From contig CAXKVR010000128.1 in assembly GCA_964058845.1 (NCBI GenBank), forward strand, positions 124,001 through 188,000: a stretch of DNA of 64,000 bases, in the 5' to 3' direction. Of the stretch, positions 23,025-34,039 are shown piece after piece (the first letter of the stretch is position 1; each line of letters opens with the position of its first letter). The DNA comes from Carex sylvatica. Lineage: Eukaryota > Streptophyta > Magnoliopsida > Poales > Cyperaceae. The translations under genes and the position numbers were made by a program. Below the pieces are notes generated by a model, which did no database searches, had not been told where the DNA came from, and saw nothing but the letters and a program-made list of their open reading frames with translations.

Positions 23025-23215
23025 GATCAGTTGTTTATAAAAAATAAATCCTAATAGTTTAACTATTAAGATCGGTTGTTTATAAAAACCGATCCTGATA
23101 CTATCAGGATCAGTTGTTTAGAGTAACTGATCCTGAAAACTATCATGATCAGTTGTTTAGAGAAACTGATCCTGATACTATCAGAATCGGTTATTATAAA
23201 CAATCGATCCTAAAA
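23025..23215. repeat. CACTA subterminal GGATC array (inner block)
   Basis: Successive hairpin-like units of the form ACTATTAGGATCGGTTGTTT...AACCGATCCTGATA repeat four to five times. The same motif forms the outer block at 23940-24160, just inside the right terminus. In other CACTA elements such arrays bind the element-encoded TnpA-like protein; that role here is inferred. Confidence 0.75.
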
Positions 23216-23520
23216 GTATATTTCTTAAAAAATATACTTACCAAAAATTAATACTAAAAAAATATTTCTTAAAAATTGATAACTAAAAGAATTATTTCTT
23301 AAAAATTGATACTAAAAAGAATTATTTCTTAAATTATCTTATAAATTATTTTATAAATTATTTTAATAAATTATATTAGATAAAAAATTCGGGCCTAATC
23401 CTTATATCAAATAAAAAATTCTGGCATAATCCGAATAAACTTGAAATTCGATGGAGCTTTTGGCAAACTGAAAGAAGAAAGATTTAAATTTTCAGAGAAT
23501 AACATTGAAAAAGAAATTAC

Positions 23521-23763
23521 TTGATTAAATGGAGAGTACATGGGATTGAAGCAAATTGAGCACTCCAGGAAGTCGATATGGATTGTGGCTATATATTTTT
23601 CTTCTCTAATCTCATTTTGAGGAGATGTAGGGTTCAAAGTCTTTCCACCCTTGGTTTTACTCTGAGATGGAGAATTCAAAGTCTTTCCTCTCTTGATTTT
23701 ACTCTGAGAAGACGGAGGATTCAAAGTCTTTCCTCCTTTGTTAGTCTTTCTCTGCTTGACCAT
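23521..23763 (-). pseudogene. SINA/SIAH-like RING E3 ligase first exon, apparently captured
   Basis: ATG at 23763, 81 codons without a stop, ending at a CAA|GTAATT donor at 23521. The N-terminal ~50 residues are three copies of a GGKTLNPPSSQSK-type unit of about 13 residues. The end reads DFLECSICFNPMYSPFNQ, the pattern that opens the RING of plant SINA-like ubiquitin ligases (LxCxICxxPxxxPxxQ, cut at the usual exon border). The next exon with the rest of the RING was not found within the element. It sits between subterminal arrays of the CACTA element, so a transposon-captured gene fragment is the simplest reading. Family assignment rests on one short motif. Confidence 0.5.
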
Positions 23764-23939
23764 TTCGCCTTCGCCTTATGCGTTTATTAATGTTATGATC
23801 TGATTAGAATTGTAAATAACGATATGTGCTAGATTCGGACAATCTTGTATAACTCATATATGTTTATTCTATGGAATCAAAAAAAATTATATCTTTCTAG
23901 TTTCTTAAAAAAATCTATTACTTTCCAAAAAAAAAACTA

Positions 23940-24177
23940 CAATCGGTTAACTATTAAGATCGGTTAACTATTTAACTGATCCTAATACAATCTAGATCGG
24001 TTAACTATTGAACCGATCCTAATTTATCCACTATTAAGATCGGTTGGTTATAATAACTGATCAAGATATTATTAGGATCGGTTGACCAAAAAATTCGATC
24101 TGATTAGTTTTTAGGATCGGTTGTTTCATATACCCAATCTAAATAGGCCGATCCTGATTCCAATTTTTCACCTAGTG
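23940..24177. repeat. CACTA right terminus and outer subterminal array
   Basis: At least five GGATCGGTTAACTATT / AACCGATCC units precede the terminal inverted repeat, whose inverse reads CACTAGGTGAAAAATTGG. The element ends exactly where strictosidine-synthase-like coding sequence starts. Confidence 0.8.
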
Positions 24178-24952
24178 AGCTACACAATGGGTTGGGTCCA
24201 GAGAGCATAGCCTTTGATCGATTTGGGCATGGGCCGTATACTGGGTTGTCTAATGGACGAATTCTTAAGTGGCGAGGGGTTGAACTTGGTTGGAAGGAAT
24301 TTGCATACAACTCGATGCATTGGTACGTAATTCTTGTAAGAAGAAAATATATAGTTCTATTAGTTGTTGGTTGGAAAGCTTAAAAACATTGAGTTGTTAA
24401 TTATGAAGTTTTCATATCTAATTTTCATCGATAAATGTTGTTCAAATTAATCCAGCATTGTTGAGCTCATTAGGTTGAAATATCACTTTCAGTTTTACTA
24501 ATTTATTCCTTTGCCAGAACAATAGAAGATCTCTGTATCTCAAACTTAATAAGATAATCCCTGAAAGTCAATCTAGTCTCTCCAAATCAATCGCTCAATG
24601 GCACCGAAGAAAAATAGTGTAAGTTCATCTCACTCTTGTACCACATTGATCCATTTAATCTTTTCCTCATTACAGTGACACAGATTGCAAGGGGAATACC
24701 AGTCAGATGATGGAGAGCAAGTGCGGCAGACCCTTGGGTTTGCAATTCCACAATGCCACAGGAAATCTGTACATAGCAGATGCTTACCATGGCTTATTGG
24801 TAGTGGGACCGAAAGGCGGTCTGGTGAAAGTTTTGGCAACGGAAGCTGGAGGAGTTCCATTTAAATTTACTAATGGGTTAGATGTGGATCAAGAAACAGG
24901 TGCTGTTTATTTCACGGATAGCAGTGATCACATCACTAGAAGGTACACATAA
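24178..24952 (+). pseudogene. Strictosidine-synthase-like protein, two exons, 5' and 3' truncated
   Basis: Exon a (24178-24322) encodes LHNGLGPESIAFDRFGHGPY then GLSNGRILKW, ending at TTG|GTACGT. Exon b (24676-24952, after TTACAG) encodes CGRPLGLQFHNATGNLYIAD, then AYHGLLVVGPKGG, FTNGLDVDQETGAVYFTDSS and HITRR, ending AAG|GTACAC. The junction keeps the frame (Cys codon split TG|T). These are the first beta-propeller blades of the strictosidine-synthase-like/SMP-30 fold. Plant members are usually extracellular or vacuolar and most are not true alkaloid synthases. The signal-peptide part is missing because the CACTA end abuts exon a, and no later exon was found. Both exons are free of stops, so the truncation is recent or the gene continues elsewhere. 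Confidence 0.83.
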
Positions 24953-26490
24953 TTCTATTACCGAGTTTTTATTTATAGAACTAGAAAATCAATATGTGGA
25001 AGAATATAGATTACTTTTTTTGCTCCATCATTCATGTAAGAAATAAATTAATTGTTCAATCCCTTTAGAGTATTTAAAGTGAGCGAATCAATTATTCAGT
25101 CCCTATAATTTTTATATCCAGATGTAGTTATGGACGTCACCGAAAATTAACAAAACTATAGATACCGAACAAGGGTTATTAGAACCGGACTGGAAAAAAA
25201 CCGGATCCGGTTATCTGTTTAGTTTGGTTCTTTTAAAGAATCATTTCAGTTATTGAACCGGTCAAAATCAGTTTGACCGATCGGGTTTAATTGAGAAATT
25301 GCAGAAATGTTCCAACGAAAAATCAGGTTCAAAACACATTAATTTAAGTTTTTGATTTAGAACGCCATGAGAAAACAGATTGCAAAAAACAAAGAGAGTG
25401 AAGGAGCTTCTGACATTGTAGGACCCATTAGTATAAAGATATTTGCGATAACGTTTTGAAGTTATTTAATTGAGCTCAAAATCTCGAGGAAACCATGTGA
25501 AAACAGATTACAAAGAACAAAGAGAATGCAGGAGCACATTGTAGGGCCCATTTGTGTAAAGATGTTTGCGATAACGTTTTAAGGTTGTTTAATTGAGCTG
25601 TACTTTCGAGTAAACCATGGGACATGTTATATATTTTGAGCTTTTAAACTTTACGATCAAATGCAAAGTAAATTGTAAATTGTAAAATGTTAAATGTTAA
25701 AAGATCTTTTATGTATGTTTGATAGTGTTGATTTTTATTATGTATGTAATATTTATTATTTTATTTTTTTCGTAAAAATAAGATTTACAAATTAACCTCA
25801 TCAAAGTTTCTATTTTTTTTTTTAAAAGTTTGTAATGTATTATTAAATTTGATTATATGGATATGGTATTGACTTAATTTTTTTTTTCAATTGCCAATAA
25901 ATATTGCATTGTTATTAAATATTGTGTGGACATGATCTTGGATGCCACTGATAAACTGGTGTGCACCAACTTGAAGCGAAAACAATTAATAAAATTAAAA
26001 ATTTGATGGTTTATGCAATAAAATTAAAAAAAAATGGTATGCACCAATTTGAATTGAAAAATAGAATTATTATAATTTACATTATTTATGTAATGAATTT
26101 GACTAAAAGTAAACTTTGTACAAATGATATTATTGCAATTGCATTTCAGTACTTTAGCAGCTCAATATCAAATGCAACTATTTAAAAAATCAATGGTTGA
26201 ACCGGTTGATCCATAAATCCTAACAGTAAACTCTTGATCTGAAGTTTTACCGAGTTAAGTGGGTTTTGGGATATGGGAGGAGAGTTCTAAACAAGGGAAG
26301 AAGGATCGAAAGATAAAAGGGGCAGACCAGCCGCAACTACAGTCCCTGAAGAGTTTAGACCCAATGTGAGAAGTTTAGGAGAAGCTGGTTGTAGCGGCAA
26401 CATGGATTGAACTTGATACAGACACGTAGGATGAGATGGTGTTGGTGGTCAACCACGAGGCGGAGTACGCACCGACCTCTAAGATTTGGC
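24953..26490. other. Non-coding stretch with a 128-bp tandem duplication
   Basis: Two adjacent similar copies start at 25371 and 25499 (landmarks GAAAACAGATT and TTTGCGATAACGTTTT). GAACCGG/CCGGTTCAACC words at about 25170-25270 and 26190-26215 could be ends of an old hAT-type element, but no target duplication was found. No gene recognised; the frame 25961-26185 is AT-rich and unsupported. Confidence 0.55.
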
Positions 26491-26603
26491 AGCCATGAGT
26501 GTTGTCAGTCTTGTAAGTAGTACCTAGGGTAATTAAATGTTTTACATTTTTTATTTTGTAAGAAAAGTGTTGAAGGAAGACTGACAACACTCATGGCTGA
26601 TAT
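26491..26603. repeat. Perfect 23-bp hairpin stem with ~60-base loop
   Basis: CAGCCATGAGTGTTGTCAG...CTT at 26491-26513 pairs with AAGACTGACAACACTCATGG...CTG at about 26578-26600. It lies just inside the CACTA-type end at 26804. Confidence 0.7.
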
Positions 26604-26804
26604 CGTCGCAGATATTTTTGATGAGGTGCATGCATCTTCCTTCAAAAAACACCGTCGCGGATACATCCAAAAGTAGTATCTAGGATACTATCGGTGTACC
26701 ATAGCGGATACTACCATCGCTAATACAAAAGACACCTTTATGTCGGTATACCCCCATGGATAGTCACTTTTTACCCTCACAGATACTGTCCGATTCTTGT
26801 AGTG
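26580..26804. mobile_element. CACTA-type right end fragment
   Basis: Ends CCGATTCTTGTAGTG, the inverse of CACTACAAGAATCGG, a very common plant CACTA terminus. The preceding 200 bases hold GTCGCGGATA / GCGGATACTA-type subterminal words. No matching left end was located. Confidence 0.6.
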
Positions 26805-27490
26805 ATGGAATATTTTGGATGTTTTGGTATTTAGGCTAAAAAGCACAGTAGGCATACTATGATGGTAGTTGTCATGGATCCAACAGAGTAATGTAACAGA
26901 AGGGTGTTGGCCATGGGGCCAGTGTTGTACCATCTCTCAAGTTGCAAAGCAGTTATTACTTATTTTCATATGGAAGCACATACCGCTTAGGGATTGCATA
27001 CCCAAACTTAAATAATTTCATAGAATGTTCGGGGTTTGGATGAAAGACAAAAGAGACTTACAGTGAGGCAAACAATACTCCCAGAAAACCGAGTTTCATA
27101 TGCTTGCATGATACCAAAATAGCACAAAGGAAGATATTTATACAACAAAAATATATGAGTCAAGGTTACAGAAAACTAGAGTTTTGAATGCAAATTGCAC
27201 AAGAGGAGGAATATTTATGGTATGGTCAGCCAGATATTTGAGCAATTAAACACATAGGTACTACAATTCTCAGTTCTGGTCGTTCTTAGATGTAGGGAAA
27301 ACAAAGAGAGATTCTATATAACAGGGTATATCGCTCAGCAACACCAAGCACATGGCAACAATTTCAAGATGAGCTCAGTGCCCCACGACCAACAAACAAC
27401 ACTCCCACTGGTAAGGTTCTCACAACTCGTAAGGACATAAACAACAACCAATCAAACTTAGCACCCACTGGTAGGGATCTCACAACTCGT
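26805..27490. other. Sequence without recognisable genes
   Basis: Only a short imperfect direct repeat stands out (CCCACTGGTAAGGTTCTCAC at about 27402 and CCCACTGGTAGGGATCTCAC at about 27466). It may be the 5' part of the LINE that follows. Confidence 0.45.
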
Positions 27491-28560
27491 TTTCATCTTT
27501 GGGGTTACTAAATATATATCCCTATAGGGACGACAGTACAGGTGGTATCTCATCTGAGTTGGATATGGGATATCCCAACTTGACCCAGTGTGCACTTATA
27601 AACACATCATCGGATCATTGTCCCATATTGTACACCGCAACAACCACCTTCAACAAAACTAGCTTCTTTCGCTTTGAAAACGGCTGGCTATGATTTCCAC
27701 AAATTCATGACCTAGTAACAACAAATTGGAACAGAAGTGTGTGACGACAACAAACCCAAAACAACTTCATATGAAACTACAATCATTATAATTTTCCATG
27801 AAAGAATGGGTGAATGCAAGAGTGGGTCTTGTTAAAAACCAAATCAAGGTTTGTAGGGATTGCATTGGTAGGGTTGCCCATGTGAAGGAACGATTCTAGA
27901 AGAGGATATATAAAGGCATGGCTCCAAAACCAAATGAGAGCTGCATGGTGACAAAGGAACAAAATACTTCCAGGCTATGACATTCGCGCACAAAAAACAA
28001 TATCATACATGAGATATGAATCCAAGGAGCCATGCACTCAGACCAAAGGTCCAAGGTTGACACATTCTTCCAGTTATATACATCATTAATGGGTGTTCCT
28101 TGCACTCAAATGTCACGTATACATGAGGTTAACTTGTACCCTAACGGATAGACCTAGCGCACATTGCAAAACCTATCATATGAAAGAAATATGAGGGGTC
28201 ATCAACAATTGGCCTAATGGAAAAACCTGAGGTCCAGATGGTTTCACGGAGGAGTTTTACAAAAGATTTATATACACCATGATACAAGATCTCCATACGG
28301 TGCTCAAAAAAGTTATGGAACATGGGGCACCTTAGATCCCTTCAATGCATCATACATAGTGTTAATAATTCTCAAGAAGTAGAGTGCCACAAGACTTCAA
28401 GATTATAACCAATTAGCTTGGTCCACTTGGTACAATTTTCTTTTTCTAAAATATTAGCAAACGTAATTCAAGATAGTATCAAAGATAGGGTTGATTCAAA
28501 CAGGTTTCGTAAAATAAAGGAAAATAGGGGAATGTGTCTTATACACAAAAATGCTCCATC
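27491..28560 (+). pseudogene. LINE (L1-type) remnant: endonuclease end and start of reverse transcriptase
   Basis: In shifting frames: SSDHCPILYTATTTFN and FRFENGWL (end of the AP endonuclease domain, 27600-27690), MKEWVNARVGLVKNQI (linker, about 27800), then fragments reading KPEVQMVS (a degraded PDGF block) and PISLVHLVQFSFSKILANVI (RT block following the family's DYRPISL motif, about 28410-28470). Many stops and shifts. Plus orientation, 3' part absent. Confidence 0.7.
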
Positions 28561-28945
28561 CACCATGTCCAGTCAGATAAAAAAAATGGAAAGACCATGA
28601 TGATTTGAAAAAAATAAAGGAAAACAGTTTAATTTGTTATATGTTCTGGACTTACAATTTATAAATGAAGTCTTCTATTACAACCTTTTTAAGTTATCTG
28701 TATAATTTGGCAGTTTTATCCCTATTGAAACTCAAATATGATTATTGATATCCCAAATTTATTTTTTATTATATTAGAAAATGCTTATTTTAGATAACAT
28801 ATTCTTTCCATGCACTGTGTTAAAAATGTAGTAAAAGAGATATATTAAAAGAATACAAAGAGACATATAAAATATATAATTGATTTTTCTGAAAAATAAA
28901 ATAACTTGCCCCAAATCCAAGGTACAAAAATATCATTTTTGTAAA
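28561..28945. other. AT-rich stretch without features
   Basis: No open frame of interest, repeat or terminal signature was seen. Confidence 0.5.
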
Positions 28946-29172
28946 CACTCATTTTCTTGCAATTTTTTACTTGGGTGTTTAGTACTACTTATATGGAAAT
29001 TATAACTCTTCCAATAGAGCACGGAGGTTTTTACACAAGAATTAGAAAAATTAACAAAATATGAAGAATCAGAAGAATCAGAAGAATCTCGGTGCTCTAT
29101 ATATTGTAAGAAGTTATAATTCCCATATAAGTAGTACTAAACCGCAAGTAAAACATTGCAAGAAAATAAGTG
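28946..29172. mobile_element. Small fold-back element, 227 bp
   Basis: CACTCATTTTCTTGCAATTT on the left pairs with the inverse of the right end GCAAGAAAATAAGTG. Inner arms ACTACTTATATGGAAATTAT and ATAATTCCCATATAAGTAGT pair closely, and GAGCACGG / CGGTGCTC close the loop. The centre has three GAAGAATCA units. Confidence 0.75.
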
Positions 29173-29870
29173 CCTACGTAATTAATAATTTGAAAGTTAG
29201 GGGCTAAAGCATCTTTCAATTTTGTCAAAACTGAACAATCCCAAATGAGATCTTTAATTTCAATTTTGTCAAAACTGGACCCCTAACGCTGGTTCATAGG
29301 TAATTATGAACAATTCCAAATGAAATCTTTAATTCCTTCTGATTTTTGTTAAAATATTGCTACTCGCTAATAAAAATATATTTTAATTCATCAGCGCTAG
29401 CTTGCATATATTTTTTTTTATGTTTTATTTTTGGGAAGCTCACAGCAGATAGTTGCATTGTTATAAGAAAAGAAAACGAAAATTATAACCATCCCTGATT
29501 AGTTGAGATCTAATAGGATCAATATCACAGTACATACAATCTCATCTCCTAACACAAACATAAAAAAAAAAAACATATATATCATAACAAAGCCCTATAA
29601 TGGATCAGTTGCAAGGCCCACAGTATTATCCAGCAAGAAAACTACAGGCCCATCTTGGGCCTGTATATGACTGAAATATTCAGCAAGGAAACAACAGGCC
29701 CTTCTTGGGCCTTAATATGACTGAAATAAAATTCTACTCGGACTATCAATTAACCAGGATGATATTGGACCATATTATATTATCGGGCATTAGAATGGGC
29801 TGAAATTTGTACTATATCATGTTGCGTTTTTCCGAAATTAACATCTTATGGTTAAGTCAAAATAATAGGA
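29173..29870. repeat. Short tandem repeats, including a 50-bp pair with GGCCC...GGGCC hairpins
   Basis: At 29631 and 29681 a 50-bp unit repeats (CAGCAAG(A/G)AAAC then ACAGGCCCATCTTGGGCC). Upstream, ATTTTGTCAAAACTG occurs twice at about 29220 and 29263 with AATGAGATCTTTAATTTC words between. No gene. Confidence 0.6.
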
Positions 29871-31152
29871 GGGGAAATTTTATATAATGACCTCTTTTTC
29901 AAAACATAAAATAAAATATCTTTTTTCATAAAATTTAACAAAATACTTTTGTGGACCCCATATTTTTTCTCTCTTCACCTCCCTCCCACTCTTTCTTATT
30001 TACTCCCCTCTATTATTTGTTTAAATAAAAAAATACAAATGTGATCTCATTCACAATTTAAATTATTTTTTGTCTTTCATAACGGATCATTTAGAAATAA
30101 AAAATTAATTGTAAACTTCTATTTGCTAAAATAAGATTCAAAATTCAAAAGTAAATAGTTGGCTACTCTTATGTGAGTGTGGCTCCCCCACTGTCTATGA
30201 TCGAGTATATACAGTATTCTATTTATAACAAATAAATTAGAGAACGACTCACATATTTTTATTATAAGTTTATAACTATGTTTTCCAGTGACAATATTTT
30301 ACAATTTGTGAGGAGAACAATTATAAAAGCTATTATTTAACATATTCTATTTTATCTATGTAAACATACAAAATTACGCATGCCATTATAACTTCGTTTT
30401 CATGGGAATTAATTAAGACTTCAAATTCAACATCTAAATTTTTTCTATATCATTATATTTGTACAAAATCTTGTTGACGGATATGAATACAAAATTGAAA
30501 TATGTTTATATTTTATGTGGTTCAGGAAAACGCAATAAAAATTATGCCAATTTAATTTGTATTAAAACTAGAAATATAGTAGAGGTGTTAAAAGTAGAGA
30601 GTTTGTATTTTCATCAAATAAACATATATAATATATGCACATCGAGCTATTTCAAAATATTACGAACAAGAAATTAAGTTTGATACTTTACATGATTGAA
30701 TTCACGTGGTGAGAAAATTATCTTTGCCGGAGTACAGTAAAAGATCTTCAATTAACATATATAAATTTTACGCAAATATCAGAATCATATTTATTTCCCG
30801 TCATATATGCTCTACATAATACTTCACAGCGATACGTTCAATTTGACAAACTAAGTGCCTCAGGGTATTCACAAAAGAAAAGACAATACAATCTTTCTTT
30901 CTTATTTTAGCAAATAAAATTTTACAATTAATCTTTTATTTCTAAATGATCAGTTATGAAAAATAAAAAATAATTCAAATTGTGAATGAGATCACATTTG
31001 TATTTTTTATTTAAACAAAGAATAGAGGAGAGTAAATAGAGAAGAGTTAGAGGGAGGTAAAGAGAGGAAGTACATGGGGTCTACAATGGCATTTTGTTAA
31101 GAATTTTGAAAAAAAAAAATTTGTTCTATATTTTGAAAAAGAAAATTTCCCC
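29871..31152. mobile_element. Non-autonomous element with ~250-bp inverted termini, probably Mutator-like
   Basis: GGGGAAATTTTATATAATG on the left is inverted at the right end (GAAAATTTCCCC at 31141-31152). Long imperfect arms include TGTGGACCCCATATTTT / ACATGGGGTCTACAATG and GTGATCTCATTCACAATTT / AAATTGTGAATGAGATCAC. The middle 750 bases (including the frame 30459-30677) have no recognisable coding content. A clean target duplication was not found. Confidence 0.7.
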
Positions 31153-31657
31153 TTCTAAAATGATTCTTTCCTAGCATATGGTTTACTTAGGACTAATTAA
31201 TGTTTCGATCCCGAACCATTAGCTCTAGCAGGCCCCCCAACTAATTCAATTGTGGCTAGGCGGCCACCTTTAAATACTTTCCCAAGATAGCTAATAACTG
31301 CCACTAACAATTTCAATTTTTTTAATCACAATTTCTTTCCATTTTTCCAGGCAATTAGCTTCCAAGATCGCGATTTCTTCCCATTTTTTAATCGTACAGA
31401 GATATCATAGGCTTCCCTGATCTCTCTTCTTCCCACGGCTTCCATTATGAGCTTGTCTTCTCTAATCTCTGCGATCACAGGCATCCTATCTCGTTGTTCA
31501 GCGATCTCTTTTTCTCTGATCATCGTTTTTCTTCTATGTCACTGTTCAGCGAGATTATCTTGCTCTGATCATCATGTTTTTGTTCGATATGGCCCAGCAA
31601 TCATCATATTGGAGGTAACTATGTTACTTATTTTGTTATATGTTGTAAAAGTTATGT
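31153..31657. other. Unassigned flank left of the copia element
   Basis: CT-rich with repeated GTTCAGCGA and TCTCTGATCATC words, in the style of a plant 5' leader. The frame 31447-31728 gives a Ser/Ile/Leu-rich peptide with no known family and runs into the LTR, so I do not call a gene. Confidence 0.4.
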
Positions 31658-31950
31658 TGAAGTTACAAGCTAGTACAACAAGGTCCAAATTCGATTCAAA
31701 AGAAAATCAAGAAACAAGGAAGGTATAGGAAGATATATTGTTATAATAGAAAGAATAAAAAAAAAAAAAATGAAATAAGAGAAAATAAGAGGAGGTGCAG
31801 GGGGCTTGCTTATTTATTGGCAGCAGCTCTCTTTATAATGCACGTAAGAAAAAAAAAATATTTGATTGAAATAAATAAACAGAGGGAAGGGAGCTTCATG
31901 GGAGTGATTGTGTTCTTGTTCTTTGTTATATTATTCTAATAATTTTGACA
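31658..31950 (+). repeat. Copia 5' LTR
   Basis: Starts TGAAGTTACAAGCTAG, ends AATAATTTTGACA. It shares with the 3' LTR the blocks GTGCAGGGGGCTTGCTTATT and TTGGCAGCAGCTCTCTTT. Confidence 0.85.
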
Positions 31951-31962
31951 TGGTATCAGAGC
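31951..31962 (+). other. Primer-binding site (initiator tRNA-Met type)
   Basis: TGGTATCAGAGC directly follows the LTR end; this is the usual copia minus-strand primer site, complementary to the 3' end of initiator tRNA-Met. Confidence 0.9.
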
Positions 31963-32022
31963 GGTGATCGATCCGAAAATCTCAACATTCCAAGATCTCA
32001 CCAATAATCTCTCCATTTTATC

Positions 32023-33520
32023 ATGAGTGAACCTAAAGCTAGTTCTTACTCCTCACGAGATGAGAATACAGCAGTATTATTGGAAAAATTAATCCAACTT
32101 GTTGCACTACAACAAACTCAAATTATGGTCATTCAACTTACTGGTGTGAATTCGGCTCAACCAAAAATGGATTTTCAGCAAGGGATTCATGGTGCAATTC
32201 AGGCCAAAACCAGCTATGGGTCTATTGTCCTTCATGCTGCAGGTAGTTCCAGCAACTCGGGTAACAAAGAATAGGTCATTGACTCAGGAGCTTTCGACCA
32301 CATGACATTTTCTTAAAAATATTTTATGGTGAGAAAGAAAACAAAAAAGGATGGTATTTTTAATGCCAATGGAATCACGTATCTAGTAAACGGGGCAGGA
32401 GATGTACAGATTTCTAAAACTCTTACTCTTAAAAACACTTTGCTAGTGCCATTTTTATCTACAAAATTGATTTCTATTGAACAGTTAACAGAAGAACAAA
32501 ATTGTGTAGCTCTCATGTTTTCCAATCATTGTATTTTTCAGGATATCATCACCAAGGAGATCATTGGTCATGGTACTAAGCGAGTTGAATTGTATTACTT
32601 GGAGGAGATGAGGACTAAAAACTCATTTCTATCAAAAATTAATTCAAAACAACTGAGAAAGCAAGTTTTGTTATGGCATAGGAGATTAAGGCATCCCTCG
32701 TTTGGGTACATGAGAAAACTCTCACCTCATTTATTTTCTGATTTAAATAAACAATTGGTTTGTGAAACTTGTATTAAGACTAAAAGTCATGGTACAACTT
32801 ATCTTGATAGTTACCATAAAAACCTTCTTCCTTTTGATTTAGTTCATACTGATGTTTGGGGACCATCTCTGGTTGTCTCAAAGTCTGGTTGTCGGTGGTT
32901 TATTCTTTTTACCAATGACTGTACACAGATGACATGGCTTTATTTACTCAAAACTAATGATGAAGTAACGGAAGTGTTTCAAGATTTTTTTAACAAGATA
33001 AAAACTCAGTTTGAAAAATAGATAAAAGTTGTAAGGAATGATAATGGGACGGAATATGTAAATAAAAATTTGCATAATTTCTTTAAAGCAAAATGAATTA
33101 TACATGAGACCTCGTGTATGGGAACCTCTCAACAAAATAGAATAGCAGAGAGAAAAAATAGGCATATTCTCGAAACTGCTCGGTCAATATTGTTTGAGAG
33201 TAATATGCCCCCGATTTTTTGGGATAATATTGTGTCTTTTGCAATATACGTAATTAATCATACACCAACCTGAGTACATGATTACAAAATTCCTCTTCAA
33301 ATGTTATCCTCTCATATCAGAATTTCGTCTGTTTTAAATTTACCTCCTAAAATTTTTGGATGCATTGCATATGTGCATGTTCAACAGAATTTTCGATTCA
33401 AATTAGAACATTGTGCACAAAAATGCATTTTTTTTTTATTCAATACACATCAAAAAAGGATATAAATATTATAATCCAAACACGAAAAAATTCTTTACAA
33501 CTATGGATGTCACATTTTTA
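32023..33520 (+). pseudogene. Copia gag remnant, protease and integrase, interrupted
   Basis: A short gag-like frame (MSEPKASSYSSRDENTAVLL, 32023-32274) stops just before VIDSGAFDHMTF (32277-32312), the aspartic protease DSG site. The frame 32326-33021 carries the GAG-pre-integrase block (LLWHRRLRHPSFGYMRKLSP, CETCIKTKSH) and the integrase start FDLVHTDVWGPS. After a stop at 33021 come VRNDNGTEYVN and QQNRIAERKNRHILETARS with further stops. Most of gag, including the CCHC knuckle, appears deleted between 32274 and the protease. Confidence 0.85.
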
Positions 33521-33589
33521 GAAGGTGAATATTTTTTTTAAACAAATCAAAATTCCAATTCAGGAGGAAAATCAGGTAGAATTGAATTT

Positions 33590-33900
33590 CTCAGATTTAT
33601 ATTTTTTAAGCTCTCTTGCCGAAAATGTCAAAATTCAATACCGTGCCGAAAATTCAGATCAAGGAAATCCAGCAAATTCTGCCGAAAATGCCAATCAATC
33701 TATTGCCGAAAATGAAAAATAACAAACTGCCGAAAATCCTATTACCAAAAATTCATATACTGCCAACCATGCCGAAAATCCATATTTTGGAAATCAAAAC
33801 CATGCCGAAAGTATACAAACTGACGAAAATTCATAATTTGGAAATGAGTCAAATCAAAATCATGCCGAAAATGAAAATCAAGAATTTGGAAATCAGTCAA
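33590..33900 (+). repeat. Repeated A-E-N peptide coding tract between integrase and RT
   Basis: The 8-mer CCGAAAAT recurs at least seven times at irregular spacing, with variants GCCGAAAGT and GACGAAAAT. In frame it gives AENV, AENS, AENA, AENE, AENP and similar, embedded in Asn/Gln-rich sequence, with two stops. This spacer is normally variable in copia polyproteins. Confidence 0.75.
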
Positions 33901-34039
33901 ATCAGAGCCATGACTCAATTCGGGTCATCCAAACAGATCCAATTTGGGTCATCTAATCTGAACCGAATCTCTGGATAGAGCTAAATGATGCAGTAATACA
34001 ATCCGACCAAGTATCACAAGGGTCAAGATCTCTTGAGGA

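Larger units (their letters stand above)
15245..24177 (-). mobile_element. CACTA (En/Spm) transposon, minus orientation
   Basis: The right end is clear: the inverse of CACTAGGTGAAAAATTGG ends at 24177 and matches the CACTA terminus at 54252. Inside, on the minus strand, are the CACTA-specific modules DUF4218/DUF4216 and a DUF8039/Ulp1-like gene. Subterminal arrays of GGATCGGTT...AACCGATCC lie at 23025-23215, 23940-24160 and 15300-15560. The left terminus was not identified; 15245 is where the subterminal-type repeats begin, so this limit is a guess. The Tnp2 catalytic part upstream of DUF4218 is missing, so the element is non-autonomous now. Confidence 0.8.

Noticed and set aside
31447..31728. 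Possible small membrane protein left of the copia element
   Set aside because: It reads into the LTR, has repeated CT-rich words and no family resemblance.
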